Shown piece by piece: positions 24,684 to 38,900 of a stretch of 64,000 nucleotides of DNA. Each line of letters begins with the position of its first letter. Positions within the stretch are counted from its first letter, which is position 1. The position numbers were made by a program, and so were the translations under genes. The stretch is from Fistularia commersonii. Its lineage: Eukaryota > Chordata > Actinopteri > Syngnathiformes > Fistulariidae. The notes under the pieces were generated by a model. The model saw nothing but the letters and a program-made list of their open reading frames with translations. It searched no databases and was not told where the DNA came from. Location of the stretch: the NCBI GenBank assembly GCA_037954325.1, contig JBBMNZ010000019.1:6710501-6774500 (forward strand), written 5' to 3'.

Positions 24684-25042
24684 CACTGCTCAAAAAAATA
24701 AAGGGAACACTTAAAAAACACATCCTAGATCTAAATGAATGAAATGTTCTTATGAAATACTTTGCTCTTTACACAGTTGAATGTGCTGACAACAAAATCA
24801 CACAAAAATGATCAATGGAAATCAATTGTATCAACCCATGGAGGTCTGGATTAGGAATCACACTCAAAATTAAAGTGTAAAAACAAACTCCAGGCTGATC
24901 CAACTTTGATGTAATGTCCTTAAAACGAGTCAAAATAAATCTGTGTTGCTTCCTGAGTGGACACTATGATTTCACAGAAGTGTGATTGACTTGGAGTTAC
25001 ATTGTGTTGTTTAAGTGTTCCCTTTATTTTTTTGAGCAGTAT
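24684..25042. mobile_element. Non-autonomous DNA transposon (MITE) upstream of dok7
   Basis: About 360 bp bounded by near-perfect inverted repeats of about 31 bases: ACTGCTCAAAAAAATAAAGG... on the left and its complement ...CCTTTATTTTTTTGAGCAGT on the right. It sits inside a TA dinucleotide run, so the TA target duplication cannot be separated from the microsatellite. The ends are of a type widespread in fish genomes; I do not assign a superfamily. No transposase frame remains. It lies about 310 bases upstream of the dok7 ATG. Confidence 0.88.
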
Positions 25043-26771
25043 ATATATATATATTATATAGACCATATGTAAGAAAAAGAAATCAACGCACACAGGTAGT
25101 TCAGAGTTCTGGAATAAATATTAAAAGGTTTTATTTATCAATAAGCGTGTCTGCAAACATTTTAGTAAATCATTTGCTTTCATACACATTGTAACCCCTG
25201 CGCTGCCGCTGTTGATTGATTGGATTTCTAGATTAGGAAAAAAAAATCTAAATAGAACTTCCTCTCAGACCAATAGTTGGTTCTCTCTCTGTGCTGATGT
25301 TTGTATCGGACCTTGAAGGCTGTGAAGAAACAAGTGAGGGGTCCATCCCTGGATGCAATATCCGGCATTCTGGCTCAGGGGGTCCATTGAAACTGTATCA
25401 ATTGTTTAGATGCAGCCTTGTCATCGATCATCTTTTACTTAAAATTCAATATTTGCAAGATCAGGAAAAATGACAAGTTTGTATTTTCCAGGTGTGTCAT
25501 TTGAACTGATGTTGTCAAATGTGCATTTAGACTGAGTTGAAAAGGCTTGTGTATTTAATTATAAAGAAATGGAATTTCTTACAAAGGAATTTTAGGAATT
25601 TAAGCTCATTTCACATTTCATTTTCTACAAATCACATGTTCTTTTCATCTGTTCCATTCAAAGGACTAGAAATGAATATGCTTTCTATAATTTGTAAGCC
25701 TTAACACATTAGAGGAAAACCCTTTTAATTTTGCCGATTATTATATGACAAACTCATAAAAACATCCATTCTACATCCATATAAATAAAAAAAAAGATAC
25801 AATGAAATATGAGAAACGTACACGTTTAAGTGCATTGAAATACATCTTCATCCTTAAAGAACTTTTTCTTTCAATGAGTCGTTCTTTTATCCACGCAACC
25901 TTTCAGCTGAACTTTAGCTGTGTGCAAATGATGACAGCATTTTCTCTTTGTGCATCTATAAATACATCTCTGTAGGTCCTCCTGCGTGAGAAAGATATTT
26001 ATAATCACCCGAACATGTTGACAGAATAACCTCTGAGTGACATCCGCTCACTTTCTTTCTCTGAGCTTTTGATCGCGTCACACGACCGACACAAAGCGTC
26101 AAGTTTGACAAATTGAACTAAATCGAACCTGGAAATGTTTTTGGGTGAATTTTACGATGAGAAAAAAAATGAAATTCCTCTGTCACACTCAGTCACAATG
26201 AACCTTTTGATTCAGTTGTAAAGTTCCAGACATTTTTTACATCTATATTTGAACTACAGAGGTCATATTTAAGTAAGCACCATTTTACAATTGCAAAAAC
26301 TATGTTATATAATGTTGCTGTTAGGTATCTAATATATAAAACAAAACAACACATTTAAAATTCAAATAAAAATAAATGTGATTTTCCTGAGTGAAGTATA
26401 GATATGGCTATTGATATATAGATACATTACTATAAAAATATACATACATAGATATCTTCTTCTTTGATCTCTTTGCTTTCCATATTCATGTTTTTCCCTT
26501 TTTCCGTGTGATTACCTATGTGTAGGTGTCTTGTAATTGATATTCATTACTTTTGGTAATTTTTGGTGACATCTAATTACATCAAAATTGCATCATATTA
26601 CTTGTTTTTCCTTTCTTGTATGTCTCATTGTTTAAAAAAAACAAAATCAGATTTGTTCAGTCAAACTCTTCACAGTTAAAGATAATAACCATTCACAATA
26701 CATAGCATTAAAAAGAAAACAGTTCAAGTAGAGGATTGTACAAAAGCCCATATTTAAGCAGGAATGTCCAT
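25043..26771. other. hgfac-dok7 intergenic
   Basis: A/T-rich. No close AATAAA follows the hgfac stop; minus-strand candidates are an ATTAAA at about 25724-25729 and AATAAA near 25125, so the hgfac 3' UTR may be 1-1.6 kb. No gene seen. Confidence 0.5.
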
Positions 26772-26945
26772 TCACGAATTCTTGGGTTTACGTTTGATCA
26801 CCGAATGGATCCAGTCCAAATATTTAACCACGTTTGTGTAAACGCCAGGTTTTCCAGTGCGGCCGCAGCCTTCGCCCCAGCTGATTATCCCATACAGGAA
26901 ACTGACGTCACCTTTCGCACAAGCCAGGGGGCCCCCTGAGTCACC
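26772..26945 (-). CDS. hgfac: hgfac exon 14 (catalytic Ser, stop)
   Basis: Encodes GDSGGPLACAKGDVSFLYGI, ISWGEGCGRTGKPGVYTNVV and KYLDWIHSVIKRKPKNS, then TGA at 26772-26774. Human has GDSGGPLACEKNGVAYLYGI. Acceptor TCTACTCAG, phase 0. Confidence 0.97.
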   Translation of the reverse strand, partial: GDSGGPLACAKGDVSFLYGIISWGEGCGRTGKPGVYTNVVKYLDWIHSVIKRKPKNS

Positions 26946-29900
26946 CTGAGTAGAACACACACATGTAAATAAATTGTGCACATCACACGATCAAGGCAGA
27001 GCTGCACAAACAGCTACTCTCAGATCTTTTGTATCACTACAAACTGCACTTAACCTGATAGAAAAACATTTAATTGGAACATTTGGTTCAAAAGCAAAGA
27101 AGCTTAAAATAGCTTCCCGGAGTTCACTGTGGGAGAATTTCCTGATATTAACACAAAATCAGATATGTCAGTTATTATTGGTGTATAAAATCCATCAGTA
27201 CTGCCAGCCAGTTGTTTTTGCACATGGCCTTTTTAAACACTGTAAATTGTTTAATTCAGTATTGACATCAGTTGAATCCATTTTTAAAAGGCGTCAGTTT
27301 TAATGTAAACAGGTCAAAAATGGAGGCCAAAACAGTGTCGGCGTGCAGCTGGACGGCTGCTGGGAATGAAAGCATAACAGATATTTTCTGTTAAAATTCA
27401 CTGATTTGTAAGGTTTTAACATCGCCAACAAAAACACTGATACTGATTAACCAGCGAAAGGCTGATGTTGACGAATACAGCTGAGTAGCAGAGGAACACA
27501 TTAAACCCAAATCGTATTAAATATCGGACAGGTTCTGTTGTTTTTTTTTGTGTTTCTTGCTAATGCATAACCTTCTGATAGCATTTTCTAAACAATTCAT
27601 AGACGACTGTTCTTGTTGTCCTTACCTGACAGGCGTCGGTGCAGCCATTGAGCCCGGCGCAGATCATGTCAGAAGTTACATGGTTGCCAAAAACTTCTGG
27701 CTTATTGCAAACGTCCTGAGGAACCAGCCTGACTCCAGCCTCCCGCAGGTGCGAGTATCTGTTCTCTTCTGTTGATAAGAATAAACACACGTATGTAATC
27801 ATATACAAATGTCGACACTTGGATTTACGATGAAATGCCTCAGACTTCCAGTTTTTAAGAGTCGATTGCTGCTCGGCAACCATATTTTTGAGATGTTTTA
27901 AGGAGCTACTGATCATGACATTTTGATAGAAGTGTGAAATCCAAGAAAAGTAGTTGGTATATTTGCAAAGCACACAGCTTAAATGACAAAATCAAAACTC
28001 AAGGGTGCTGAGCTCTGTTTTGTTTCCATTCTAACACCTCAGCACACATTTAACGGAGTAGTGATGTCCCAGAGTGCATCTAGCAACATACCATATGTAA
28101 AAAAAGGATTATATTACAGTTTATTGATTTTCTTCTATTATTTTTAATAGTATCAATAAAGTGATTTGCATATTTGATTTGCATATGTTTACGTCGGATG
28201 CCCCTCCTGACCGTGAAGCCTCTGCACCAGGAGGACACTGACTTGTGGCCCCCATTAGACTCAACAAGGTCAGGCAGGCGATTTCAGTACAAAAACCTCA
28301 ATTTAATAACGGTAATAAAACAGAAGTGTCACGATTCTCCTATCGCTCACTCTCATACGTGTATCCCCAGCCACTGATAGCGCAGCAGTAGTAATCGGGG
28401 AACACCATCTTTTTGTCCGGAAGACAAATGGGCCGAATGAAGGGGCTCCTGCGCACACAGCGGCCGTCCTGCTTCTTCAGTTTCACCAGAACTGCCAAAC
28501 AGAAGAAGGGTTTTACACATCCTGCAAAAATACAATTGAAAAAAAACAAACAAATGGTGGACTAAAAGATTCTTACACCCTCAAAAAGTGCCACATGCGT
28601 CACTGGAGTTGTTTGCATGAGTGTGTGTGTGTGTGTGTGTGTGTTTATGTTGGGAAGCCTGGTGACACGGCTGTTCAGTGATGCACAGCTGCACAAGCGA
28701 ACCACAGTCTTACGTGAATTTGTACTTTTTAAAGAATACAGACAGCAATATTGTTAATATTAGTCATGAGTACGCGTTTGTGTGTGTGTGCATTTATTGA
28801 TTACCGATGTCATGCAGAGTTGGATTATACACAGAGAACTGTTTGGGAAAGATGTATTTCTCCACCCCGAACGTTTTGCTGTAGGGACCGCTGTAGTTGA
28901 AAAACTGCTGGCCGAAAACCACGCGCACCTGAGACTCCAGAGGGCTGCGGGAGACATTTCAAGCGTTAGTGTGTGTGTTCGTCCTGACGTCAGAGAGCCC
29001 AGCTTCTATTGTCTGGACCGAATTTATACTTGTCGTTACACTCAAATGACTCAGGGAGCGTTTCTTGTCACAACACGTCTGGCTGGAAGCTACCGATGCT
29101 ACGATCTGATGTTTTACCTCTGTAATTAAGAGTTAACACACAGGATTTCAAAACTTTGTCATCATGCACTGTAATTGATAATATCAAAGTGAATGCTCAC
29201 CCTGGATTAAATAAAAAAAGTTCTTCTTGTCTGTTTTGCTACTTTTCTATCAAGACAGAGATATGTCTGTCTTCACTCCTGAGCAGTGGAAGTGCCATGA
29301 CAAAAGATTGATTTAATTATGGGAGGAAACTTTCAATATATCAGGAAGTTCTTTGATGCATGTACTTTTATTCGATTAAAAGCAGGTTGTACTGGCTGAC
29401 GAGTTATGTAAGCGTGAAACTTGGAAAAGACCATCGAGTCCAGTTTCATTGAAACCCAGCACATTCTTAAGCACAGTCTGGAACCGATTAATCGACAGGA
29501 AATTTGGTTATCAGAATAACGCCTGATTGCGATATCTTTGAAAATGAAAATTAATGGCAGATTAACAACAAGTCACAATAGGAGTGCAACGGAGAGTAAC
29601 GGGGGGGAAGATATGCTAACCTCACTTTCTACATTGAAGTGCTGGATTTTTTTAATGTTAAAATTTGAATGCAGATTTAAATAAAGTTATTTTCAATATC
29701 TTTCTGTTTTTCAAGCCCAAAAATGTGCGTCACCGCGTTTTTATTTTTACACCTTTGTCATAGTTTTGGTTCCAGCACTCAAAGTCTTGCTAAAAGGGAT
29801 TGGCACATTTTCTGTTATTTCTGGTCTTCACCTTAAAGCTGACTTTTTTAAAAATGTTTATTCATCCTTGTGTGTTATTCTAATGAGAATTCAATGCAGA

Positions 29901-32900
29901 GAGGCTTGTGGTTCAAACACAACCCTTTCTCATCACCTGGATTCAGGCGAACGTCTCACTTCTAAAATAAAGCTCTCAAAAAAGAAATAAGCCTGAGTTT
30001 TCTGACTACAGCAAGAAAAGCAGAAATTAAGAAGGATTTTTTTTTTTTTTTTTTTACCTTGCACCATAATATATTGAGGTATAAACATGCTATATCTGCT
30101 GTGACAGCTGCTTCTTTCTCTCGGCGAATCAGTCTCAATAAACATAATCCGAGATTTCTCTTGTATTTTCCCCAAAAGCATCTGTCTGTGATTTGTGATT
30201 CGCGGCTATCAGAATAAACGTGACTAGACTCAGACACTTTGTACCTTCGAGTTTAATGAACTCCTATTCTGCTCTAATTGGTTTATTCAAATTTTATCAG
30301 GTAATAAGAGCGAGGTAAGCGCATCCCTTAAGCACTTTGCGTTTAAGGGAAAACCCCGCCTGGTATCAATCTTTTTGAGGTGAATTTCGAGGAAATGTGT
30401 TTCTATGTACATTTTTAGTTGTTGTTGCACTAGTTAGTACTTTTATACACGTTGACATAAATGAACCTGTTTTTGAATTTGAACAATGACAACTATTTGT
30501 TGACAAAGCTATATAAGCATGTCATCGGTGTCCGTGGACGGGACGTTTATAGGATTTCCTCGAAGCGGGAGCTTGTCTAAATATAGCCTGGTCAAGAAGT
30601 TGTGAAGCTGGGGGGTCGGGGGTGGGAGGGCGCGGGGTCTTCAAATCACGTGATTTCGGAATCGTGATCTCCTCCTCGGTTTCAACGATCCGAAAATGAC
30701 TCGGAGAGGATGAAGGCCCCGGGTTTTCTGCTTCCCAAAGTGTTCATTTACGCATTTTGAAAAGAGCTCTAAAGGGACATTGTGGGGAAAAAAAATGAAA
30801 GCTTTCGAAAGAATATCCCCGCAGTGACATGAATATATTATATTTTTTTCCCCCCTGGGGGAGTCTCCCATGGGATCAATAACGTTCTATCCTATTCCAT
30901 CCTATAAATATAGATTCATGAGCGCCCGTGTCGTACTTGCGGAGGAAGCAGTGAGCAGCAGACACGATCCAGCAGGAGGAAATCAGTGTGCCGGCACAGA
31001 AATCTGACTGGCCGATGTAGATGGCTGCCATCCAGGGGTGAGCGCCAGGCAGCGCTGAGCTCCCGCCCATGATCCGTCCTCTGGGTATCGAGAACCTCTT
31101 CTTGTGCTTTTTTCCACACACTGGCTTTTTGGTTGGTTTGGTCCAGAGAGGTTTGATCATTCTGGGATGGGCCTGTACTAAGTCAGTCCTTTTGGAGGAA
31201 ACTACATGAAGAGAAAAACATTATTATTTGTACAGAAGCTTAAGAGGTACATTTAGGGCTGGGGGGAGATATCGCTGCATCTATGCTCCTTCGCATTTTA
31301 AATATTTTTGATACGGAGAGAATTCTAAAATATACAATGTGCAAAAAATTAAATGAAACACTGAAACAACACAATGGATATCCAGGTGTTCCCTTTATCT
31401 TTTGAGCAGTGTAATTACACCATCAAATCCTAGATGCAAGATTGTTGCCTGACAAAATAAAATTGCTTTTATTTTAAATTAAATTAAATTAAATTAAATT
31501 AAATTAAATTAAATTAAATTAAATTAAATTTTAATTCAGATTTTTTTCCTACCTACAATACCTTCAACAGTAAGTAAATGTGGATGTTTTCCTTTCTCAT
31601 CAGAGGAATAATTCTTTTGAATATATTGCATTTTAGTGCTGTCCAATTCTCCTCTATGAGAAAGCCAAAGCTGTTTAAGAATATAATAAAGCTCAGTTTG
31701 GAAAAAAAAACTTGCAGAAGGCACAGTCTTTGGGAAGATCTTTTGGATTCTGTAAATAACTTTATCTTCACTAAAGAGCCAACTGAGCCCAGTCCCACTC
31801 ACAATTTAATCATGTCAGCTGGCTAGAGCTGACATGATATCATTGACAGAGCAGAGGGTGTGTTAATTCTTATTTCCTCCCTTTTCTATTCTGGCTATAT
31901 TTTTTAAAGCCGCATATCAGAAGGGAGATTAGCTGTATTGCCAGACTTGCTTGTTTTAATTATACACACAGGCTTATCATATAAAGTGGAGCTGTTATTT
32001 GAACCGGTAAACCGCGCTGGGAGAATCGACCGAGGGAGGAAACCGCAGGTATTACCGTCAGTTATCATCTATAACACCGGCATTTTGTCCGATAAAATAT
32101 TTCGTCTTATAAATGTTGAATATCTGGTCCGACCGCCCAAATCATGTTTACTCACTGAGGGACAACACACAGGAGGGGATGTCACAGTACTCCCAGGAGA
32201 TGGCGCTGTGATTTAGTATGTAGCACCAGGGCATCTTATCTCCATCTGGGTTTCTGAAAAAAAAAAAGAAAGAAAAAACACACACATAACCAACAATGTG
32301 TGAAGACTTGATATGATGTATTTTAAAGCATACAATCAGTGAACCACAGCGGATGAGATGCTTGAGTTGATGATCAGATACTGAGTCTGACGTTCCCCCA
32401 ATGGCCACAGATGGCAAATATTTTCATTTCATCCGTGCGTCGGCAAATATCTTAAAGCCGCTATTTGCGAATTCATCTAGCAATTTGGCAAAAGACGAAG
32501 GAGATGCGTCGGAGTCCGACAAACCTTCTGGCTGTGTCTTTGTGACAAAGAACCCTGTTTGACAAAATCAGCATATCCCTTCATTGGGAATATTTTAAGG
32601 CATGTAGGTTTTTTTTTCCTTTGGCATGCTGCGTGGTAGCCATAGCAACCATATCTAAGGGTAGCAATAAGAAATGGAAAAGAGTGTATCTGGAGTAGAT
32701 AGTATAAGATGCAAACAATTTGCGTTCACCTTGAGCTTTTCTAAAGTGCTTTATGCGTTTTTAAGGGAAGCGGCTGAGTGGATTGGATGAAAATATGGCT
32801 ACAGATCAGGTCGGGCTGCAAACGAAATATGGAATTTTAACCTGGGATAGTTAGATAGTTTATCTGATGCTACCTGCTGAGAGGAGTTGGTTATAGGATG

Positions 32901-35900
32901 AGTGAGCTCGCCTGCTGGTGTGTTCAGTGACACTGAGTTCAAAAACAGTTTTCAGTTGGATCTCCCATTTTAATTCGCTACTCATGGCTCAATTCGAAAG
33001 TAAGAGATGGGTAATGGAGATTATCATTACAGGACATCACATTATTGCCACTAGCTAAATATCAATTGATTAACAGTTGCCAAATTCTGACAACATAGAT
33101 TTAAAGTAAGCATTGAAGGAATATTAGCTAAATTAATACATTAGCAAATCTAATTGGACTACAGGGCTTTTCCTGCCATTTATAAGAGAATAGACCCCCC
33201 CCTCCCCCGACCCCCACTCTGAAAAATGATCATCACCAGTCCAACCCAAGAAATCTTAAGTTTGACCCACTAGCAGAACACTGAGTGTTCAGTGGTATAT
33301 CTGAGTGAATATCAGAGTGGTTCTGAAGGAGAAAACACAAAGATACATGTCTTGACTCCCAAACACTCAAAAACTGTTTTCTTTTATCACGAGGCGATCA
33401 GAAATATAGCCAGGTGCATAATTATCAAGATCTTTCTGCACACACCTGCAGTAGGCATGCTCCCCGAGGCCCTTGAGGGGCGAGGCATCCACGGTGCCCA
33501 CATGAAACTCATCAAACATCAGCTCCGAGTTCCACGGTAGACAACGGGCACCAGACACGGTGGTTCCCACCACCCCTCGGTAGGCTGCACCTTTGCCACG
33601 ATAGCACTTTGTCTCTGGTTCTGCAGGAACACAACACAAACATAGGAATACATATATACAAAATAAACAACGCGTCTAAAGAGCGTCGACAGCGATTCAG
33701 CCGGGAAACCACGATAAAACAATCATTTCGGAATTGAAGCGTGTGACGAAAGGCTTCTTTTCTTTACATCGGAATCAGCGGGAACAAGTTTTCAAAAACC
33801 CTATCTTTACATTAACAACTGTTTCAAAAGCCGAGGACTGGTTTAGCAGCCCGGTCATGTCTTTACCTGTGGTCGTCATTAAACACACTCACACACCCGC
33901 AGACGTGCACGGGACAGTAAGAACATACGCAACTCAGAAATACATGTGAGATATTGTCCAATGATGCAATATAACTATTAGTGACTCTGCAGATTATAAA
34001 TCATAGTAACCCACAAAATTTCAGACACACTGGCAAACATGCTGTTACTCACCCAGGCTGCAGTCCGCTCCGCTGAAGCCACGCCTGCAGTAGCACACCT
34101 CCTTGCCAGTGGCTGTTATCATTCGACACGTCCCCTCATTCTGACAAGCGTTCACACGGCAAACTAAACACATCAAGGCAAACTGGATTTTAACACCGCT
34201 GATTTTGTGTCAGTGTTCTCTCCTACACATGCTGAGTGTCAAACTTTGACTTAATCTTGACATGTGTGTTTTTTAAGCCTTGCCGTACAAGTGCCTCAGC
34301 GACTGATGGGATGGCTAACATCATTATTTGATTTTAACAACGGCCTTCATAGATTCATCGGTTTTGTTTGGTCTCCTGCGTATTGCGAATGGAAAGACTA
34401 CCTTGTTTTTCTGCTAACTAATCTTAGGATGCATCAATTTTCAATTAACTTTCTTATTTCTAGATTTTGAACCTATAGACCAAAGGTGTCAAACTCTGGC
34501 CCGCGGGCCATATTTGGCACACACTATAATTATATTTGGCCCGCAAAGCCATACCAAATGACTATTAGAGCCGGCCCGTCGGGATAGTCTACAGTGCATG
34601 TACAGCTAATTCTACAAATCCCAGAATTTTCTGCTGGTGTTTTGGCACGAAAATTACAAGAGGACTCATAAACGCCCTCGCCTCTGTGTACAGTAGTCAT
34701 AGCAACCCTATGTTTATACTGGTGCCCTGCTCCTTAGGCAGAAAACAGTATTTTGCATGTGTGCAATATTAAGCTATATTTAGTATAGCATTAAGCTATG
34801 CTTGTTCCATATTTTGTTTTCAAGCAAAATTTGTTTGGCTCCATATGTAAAGGTTCATTGTTATATCTGGGGGAAGATTTTTTTTCAATAAATATCAATG
34901 TTGGCCCGTGACTTTGTCCCAGTTCTGAATTTTGACCCACGGTGTAATTGAGTTTGACACCCTTGCTATAGAGGAAACCCCTTTTTTTTTAATTTGCAAA
35001 CAAATCGTCGGGTGAAATTTGCTTTTCTGCGAAGGCAAATGAGGTTTAATAAAGGAGAAATCACTGCATAAAGATTTTTTTAAATTAATTTTAAATTGCA
35101 TTTGGCATTTATAATTCATTTCTTTATTTCATATCAACTCTTAACACCAAAAATTAATGTTGGAAACATGTGACAACACGTCTCCACATTTAGGTTCATT
35201 TCACCAAAGGAGTGTGCGTTCTTCAAGGCCGGTTGAAGATAAGATCTTATATCACGCCAACAGAACTGTTTCAATCACAGGAGCGTGACGCCACCTGGGT
35301 GCCTCACTCCCTTTTAATGTAGGGGAGCTTTCAATGCCCATGAACATCCCCTCTTTGAAACGAACGTTCCTTATGGACCGATGGGGTGTGTCCTAAAATA
35401 CCATTCCTTAGTCACAGTGAGTCATATAATCTGTCTTTTCTTCCATAGCAAGGATACTGTGGTAACCATGGAGCTCTGATCAAAGAAAAGGTAGGGCTTG
35501 TCTTTATATCTCGGGCTGGGAGGAGCGACAAGAAAAAAAAGTTCTGCAAGTTGGGAGAAGACCCGACTCTTTGTTTTGGGTTGTTTTTTATTTTTTTTAA
35601 TTTTTGTTTAATTTTTATTTTTTGTGGCAGGACAAGAGAAATATGTGAAAAGCGAGGAATACAGCAAATCGGGCCTCGGTGGTGATGATGTTCATCTGAA
35701 CAAAGTACGTATATCTGAACAAAGTATATAATGAAACTAGCATTGTGTAAATTTTGTCGCCTGCATTTATTCATTGTAAATGCATGATTTCAATCTGGTC
35801 TTATATGATTTGTTTTAAAACGGTAAAAAGCAGATATCTACACGGTGCAATGTGTCTTACCCGTGTATGAGACTCTTTCACACTTGATTTCTCCTGCGAT

Positions 35901-38900
35901 GCATGTACACTGCTCTACATTCCGCAGGTGAACTCGTCCCCAAGATTCTCCGATGTCATAAAAGCGCAGGTGTACGGTTTCGTAGCACTTTTCTGAAAAG
36001 CCGACACAACAAGTTGAAATGCGAGACGGGGAACAGGAGGGCCCCGCTGAGGTGCGGGACGCTACGTTTGGTCAGCCGACGGGAGCAGGCACTTCCACTC
36101 TGCTCGGTTCCTTTGAATATATAGTTATTTGAGCAAAGAGCAACAAAATATACTTTACATAACGTGCCATCAAATATTTCAAAACTCCCCACTGTATAAA
36201 ATTGGAAAAACTTTACCCCGTCAATCTATCTACCTACGTGCTCAGAAAACATCTGGCTCATCCAACAGATGACACAGATAACTTGACTAAGGCTTTTTCA
36301 AGGGGGCACATTATACTAATTACCAGTCTTATATTTTATTCTGGGATGCCACTCGAGTAGCTTAGACAGAAATGACAGGTATTTACTTTAAACCAGGGCT
36401 TAATGCGACTCCTTTGTTTATCCTCTGACTGAGAAGTCGAGTTCAACAGCTGCGTCTTCAGCAGACCCTCTCCCTAAAAGCCTTCTCTCTTCTGAATGGC
36501 CAGTTTCTGTAAATCTCCCGGGGCGGTTATGTCCCCACATATTTTTCCCATTTCAGATACCCTTTTCCCCTCTTTCTTCCATCTCTTTCAAAAGTAGAGC
36601 TTAGCGCCCATTCATATCAGGTAAAACTACAGGACTGTCTCAGAAAATTAGAATATTATGATAAAGTTCTTATCTTCTGTAATGCAAATCACAAAAACAA
36701 AAATGTTTGGATTCATTACAAATCAATTGAAATATTGCAAGCCTTTTATCATTGTAATATTGCTGATTATAGCTTACATCTTAAGAAAACTCAAAAATCC
36801 TATCTCAAAATATTAGAATATCATGAAAAAGTCATTTTTGTTTTTTTTTTAATTGCATTACAGAAGATAAAGAACTTTATCACAATATTCTAATTTTCTG
36901 AGACAGTCCTGTAAATAACCAATATCATAATGGTACAGCTCAAATCGAAATGAAAATTAGCAGCTCACTAAGAGGAAGTCACGATAAGTTCCTGGAGGTT
37001 TTTTTTACAAAGATTGTGTTGTAAAACCCCCATTTAGGAAAGGGGTGGAGAAAAGTGTCAGGGATTATGTGCGATAAAAGAGAATCAACCGGACCGAAAG
37101 AAAACGTGTACAAGACAGCGGTGACACCAACAATGCTGTGTGGCTTGAGGAAGGAGGACGGCTCAGTCATGTAGAAAGGAGAGATAATGAATATATTAGT
37201 TTAAGGATGTTGGGGTTTGCAGGAGGAACACCAAAGAGAACATTTATGGATGGAGTGAAAGAGGACTTGGAGTTAGTTGCTGTGAGAGTTGAGGATGTAG
37301 AGAATAGAGTTAGATGGACCCTGAACCCTGAATGGAGCGTCCGTAAGGAAAAGAAGAAGAGGTGTTGTAAAAAACCCCAAGAGAAGTTAATCAGACAACA
37401 AAACCTCCACCTGACTTCTTTCAGCGTGACGGTGAGTAGTGGGCGACTGGATTTCTGATTTTCAGTCATGTGACCCAACCAGAAATGGACCCGATGCTAC
37501 ATGCGCATCATTTCAGACTCACTAAGGTATCAAGCCCTGTCAATTCATTGAAACAAAAAAAAAAATTCGATTAAAAAGGATGTCGGCACTTACTCTGCTC
37601 GCACAGCCTCCCGGTGAAGCTCTCAGGACAGGAGCACTGGAACCAGAAGCTGGAAGGGCTCGACGTGCACGAGCCTCCGTTCCGACAAGGATTCTGCTGG
37701 CATGGATTTGCGGTTCTTCGTGACATGTTGACAAACACTGAACGGCACCGACGGGGAAAGGTAGAGTGTAAACAACAGCAAACTTGAAACCGTCAAGGTC
37801 TTATGAGCGCATGCGTGGCAACAAACCATCTGGTTTTCTTATCTCCGGCACACAGAAGCCCCACCGCCGGTCCCGATCAAAATTCGGAGTCAGAGAGCAC
37901 CTACGACAGGACACAGAGAATTTCAGTTAAATCCATCGCAAGTCTTACAGTTTGGGAAATGTCTTGACATCTTCTTTCTCCAGGATTGACCAATACATGT
38001 TCCTCACATCAAAGGGAGATGTTTCCGCTTTGGTTTTTATCTGTATGTATATAATCTGATATCAAATGAGTATACAAAAAAACGTATGAACAAAAAGAAA
38101 AAAAAAACAGTATAATCTCAGCCCTTTTGTACAACTGTTTCTGGTTTGGGAGTTTTGACAGGAAACCAGGGGAATGTTGGTGGATTTCCATGCTTTATGC
38201 CTCGTGAGTTTGCCAAGGGCGGAAATTGTTCAAGACGCTGGTAAGCATAATTTACATTTTCATACGAAATTATTGTGGCAATAACCTCAAGACATTTTGA
38301 CAGAGTTGAGAAGTAACAAAACATATTAATTTACTATTTTACTGCGTACGGGAAAGATCATGAGGGTATTCAATGTCTGCTTTTCCAACTTCAGGACCCA
38401 TCTGCGGGAAACCTGCACGACCGACATAACGCTGTAATAGACTTGAAACGCGAGAGGGAATCTTGATTCAGTACATGTCGGAACCTGTAACAGAGGACTT
38501 GTGAATGAGTTCAATCGATATCACTTTTACAAGACTCTTTTTACAAGTATTGATATTTAATATGGATTTTTTTTTTCCTTGATAATTGTTATTTATTTAA
38601 TTCAAAGAAAGCGCCGTCAGTCGCAAAGTTAACCAAAGGAACACTCATTGCTCCTCCAAATTATGGATTTAATTCTGGAAAGTACCGCAATCATAGCTCT
38701 GCGTGATACAATCTATACTAACAGTGAGCACATCATGAAAACGAGTTTTTTAGGACTGAGCTGACTTTCTGTGTTAAAGGACAAGCAACACTGATCTACT
38801 GTAAATATATATAGATATATATAGATATATATAGATATATCTATATATATCCTGATTCTCCAACTTGCCAGCGCAAACCCCTCTTCCAGTTTGAGGCTTG

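Larger units (their letters stand above)
31202..33445 (-). other. hgfac introns 8 and 9
   Basis: Introns of 1192 and 954 bases around exon 9. They hold the MITE remnant (31330-31413), the AAATT minisatellite (31473-31531) and a C-rich run at 33197-33220. Confidence 0.6.
34164..37593 (-). other. hgfac introns 5 and 6
   Basis: Two introns of about 1.6-1.7 kb around exon 6. They hold the hAT-type MITE (34481-34965), a T-rich tract (35575-35620), the Tc1-like MITE (36630-36911) and a decayed LINE (37030-37370). No further exon seen. Confidence 0.65.

Noticed and set aside
38326..38514. Minus-strand frame with SRFPLAFQVYYSVMS and SRRW, recalling the first half of an FN2 domain, between hgfac exons 3 and 4
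   Set aside because: All expected cysteines are missing and no donor gives a compatible phase. The true FN2 half is at 39529-39622. Probably chance.
38803..38851. Regular ATATATAG units considered as a CRISPR-like or regulatory array
   Set aside because: Simple-sequence repeat without spacers, in a vertebrate intron.
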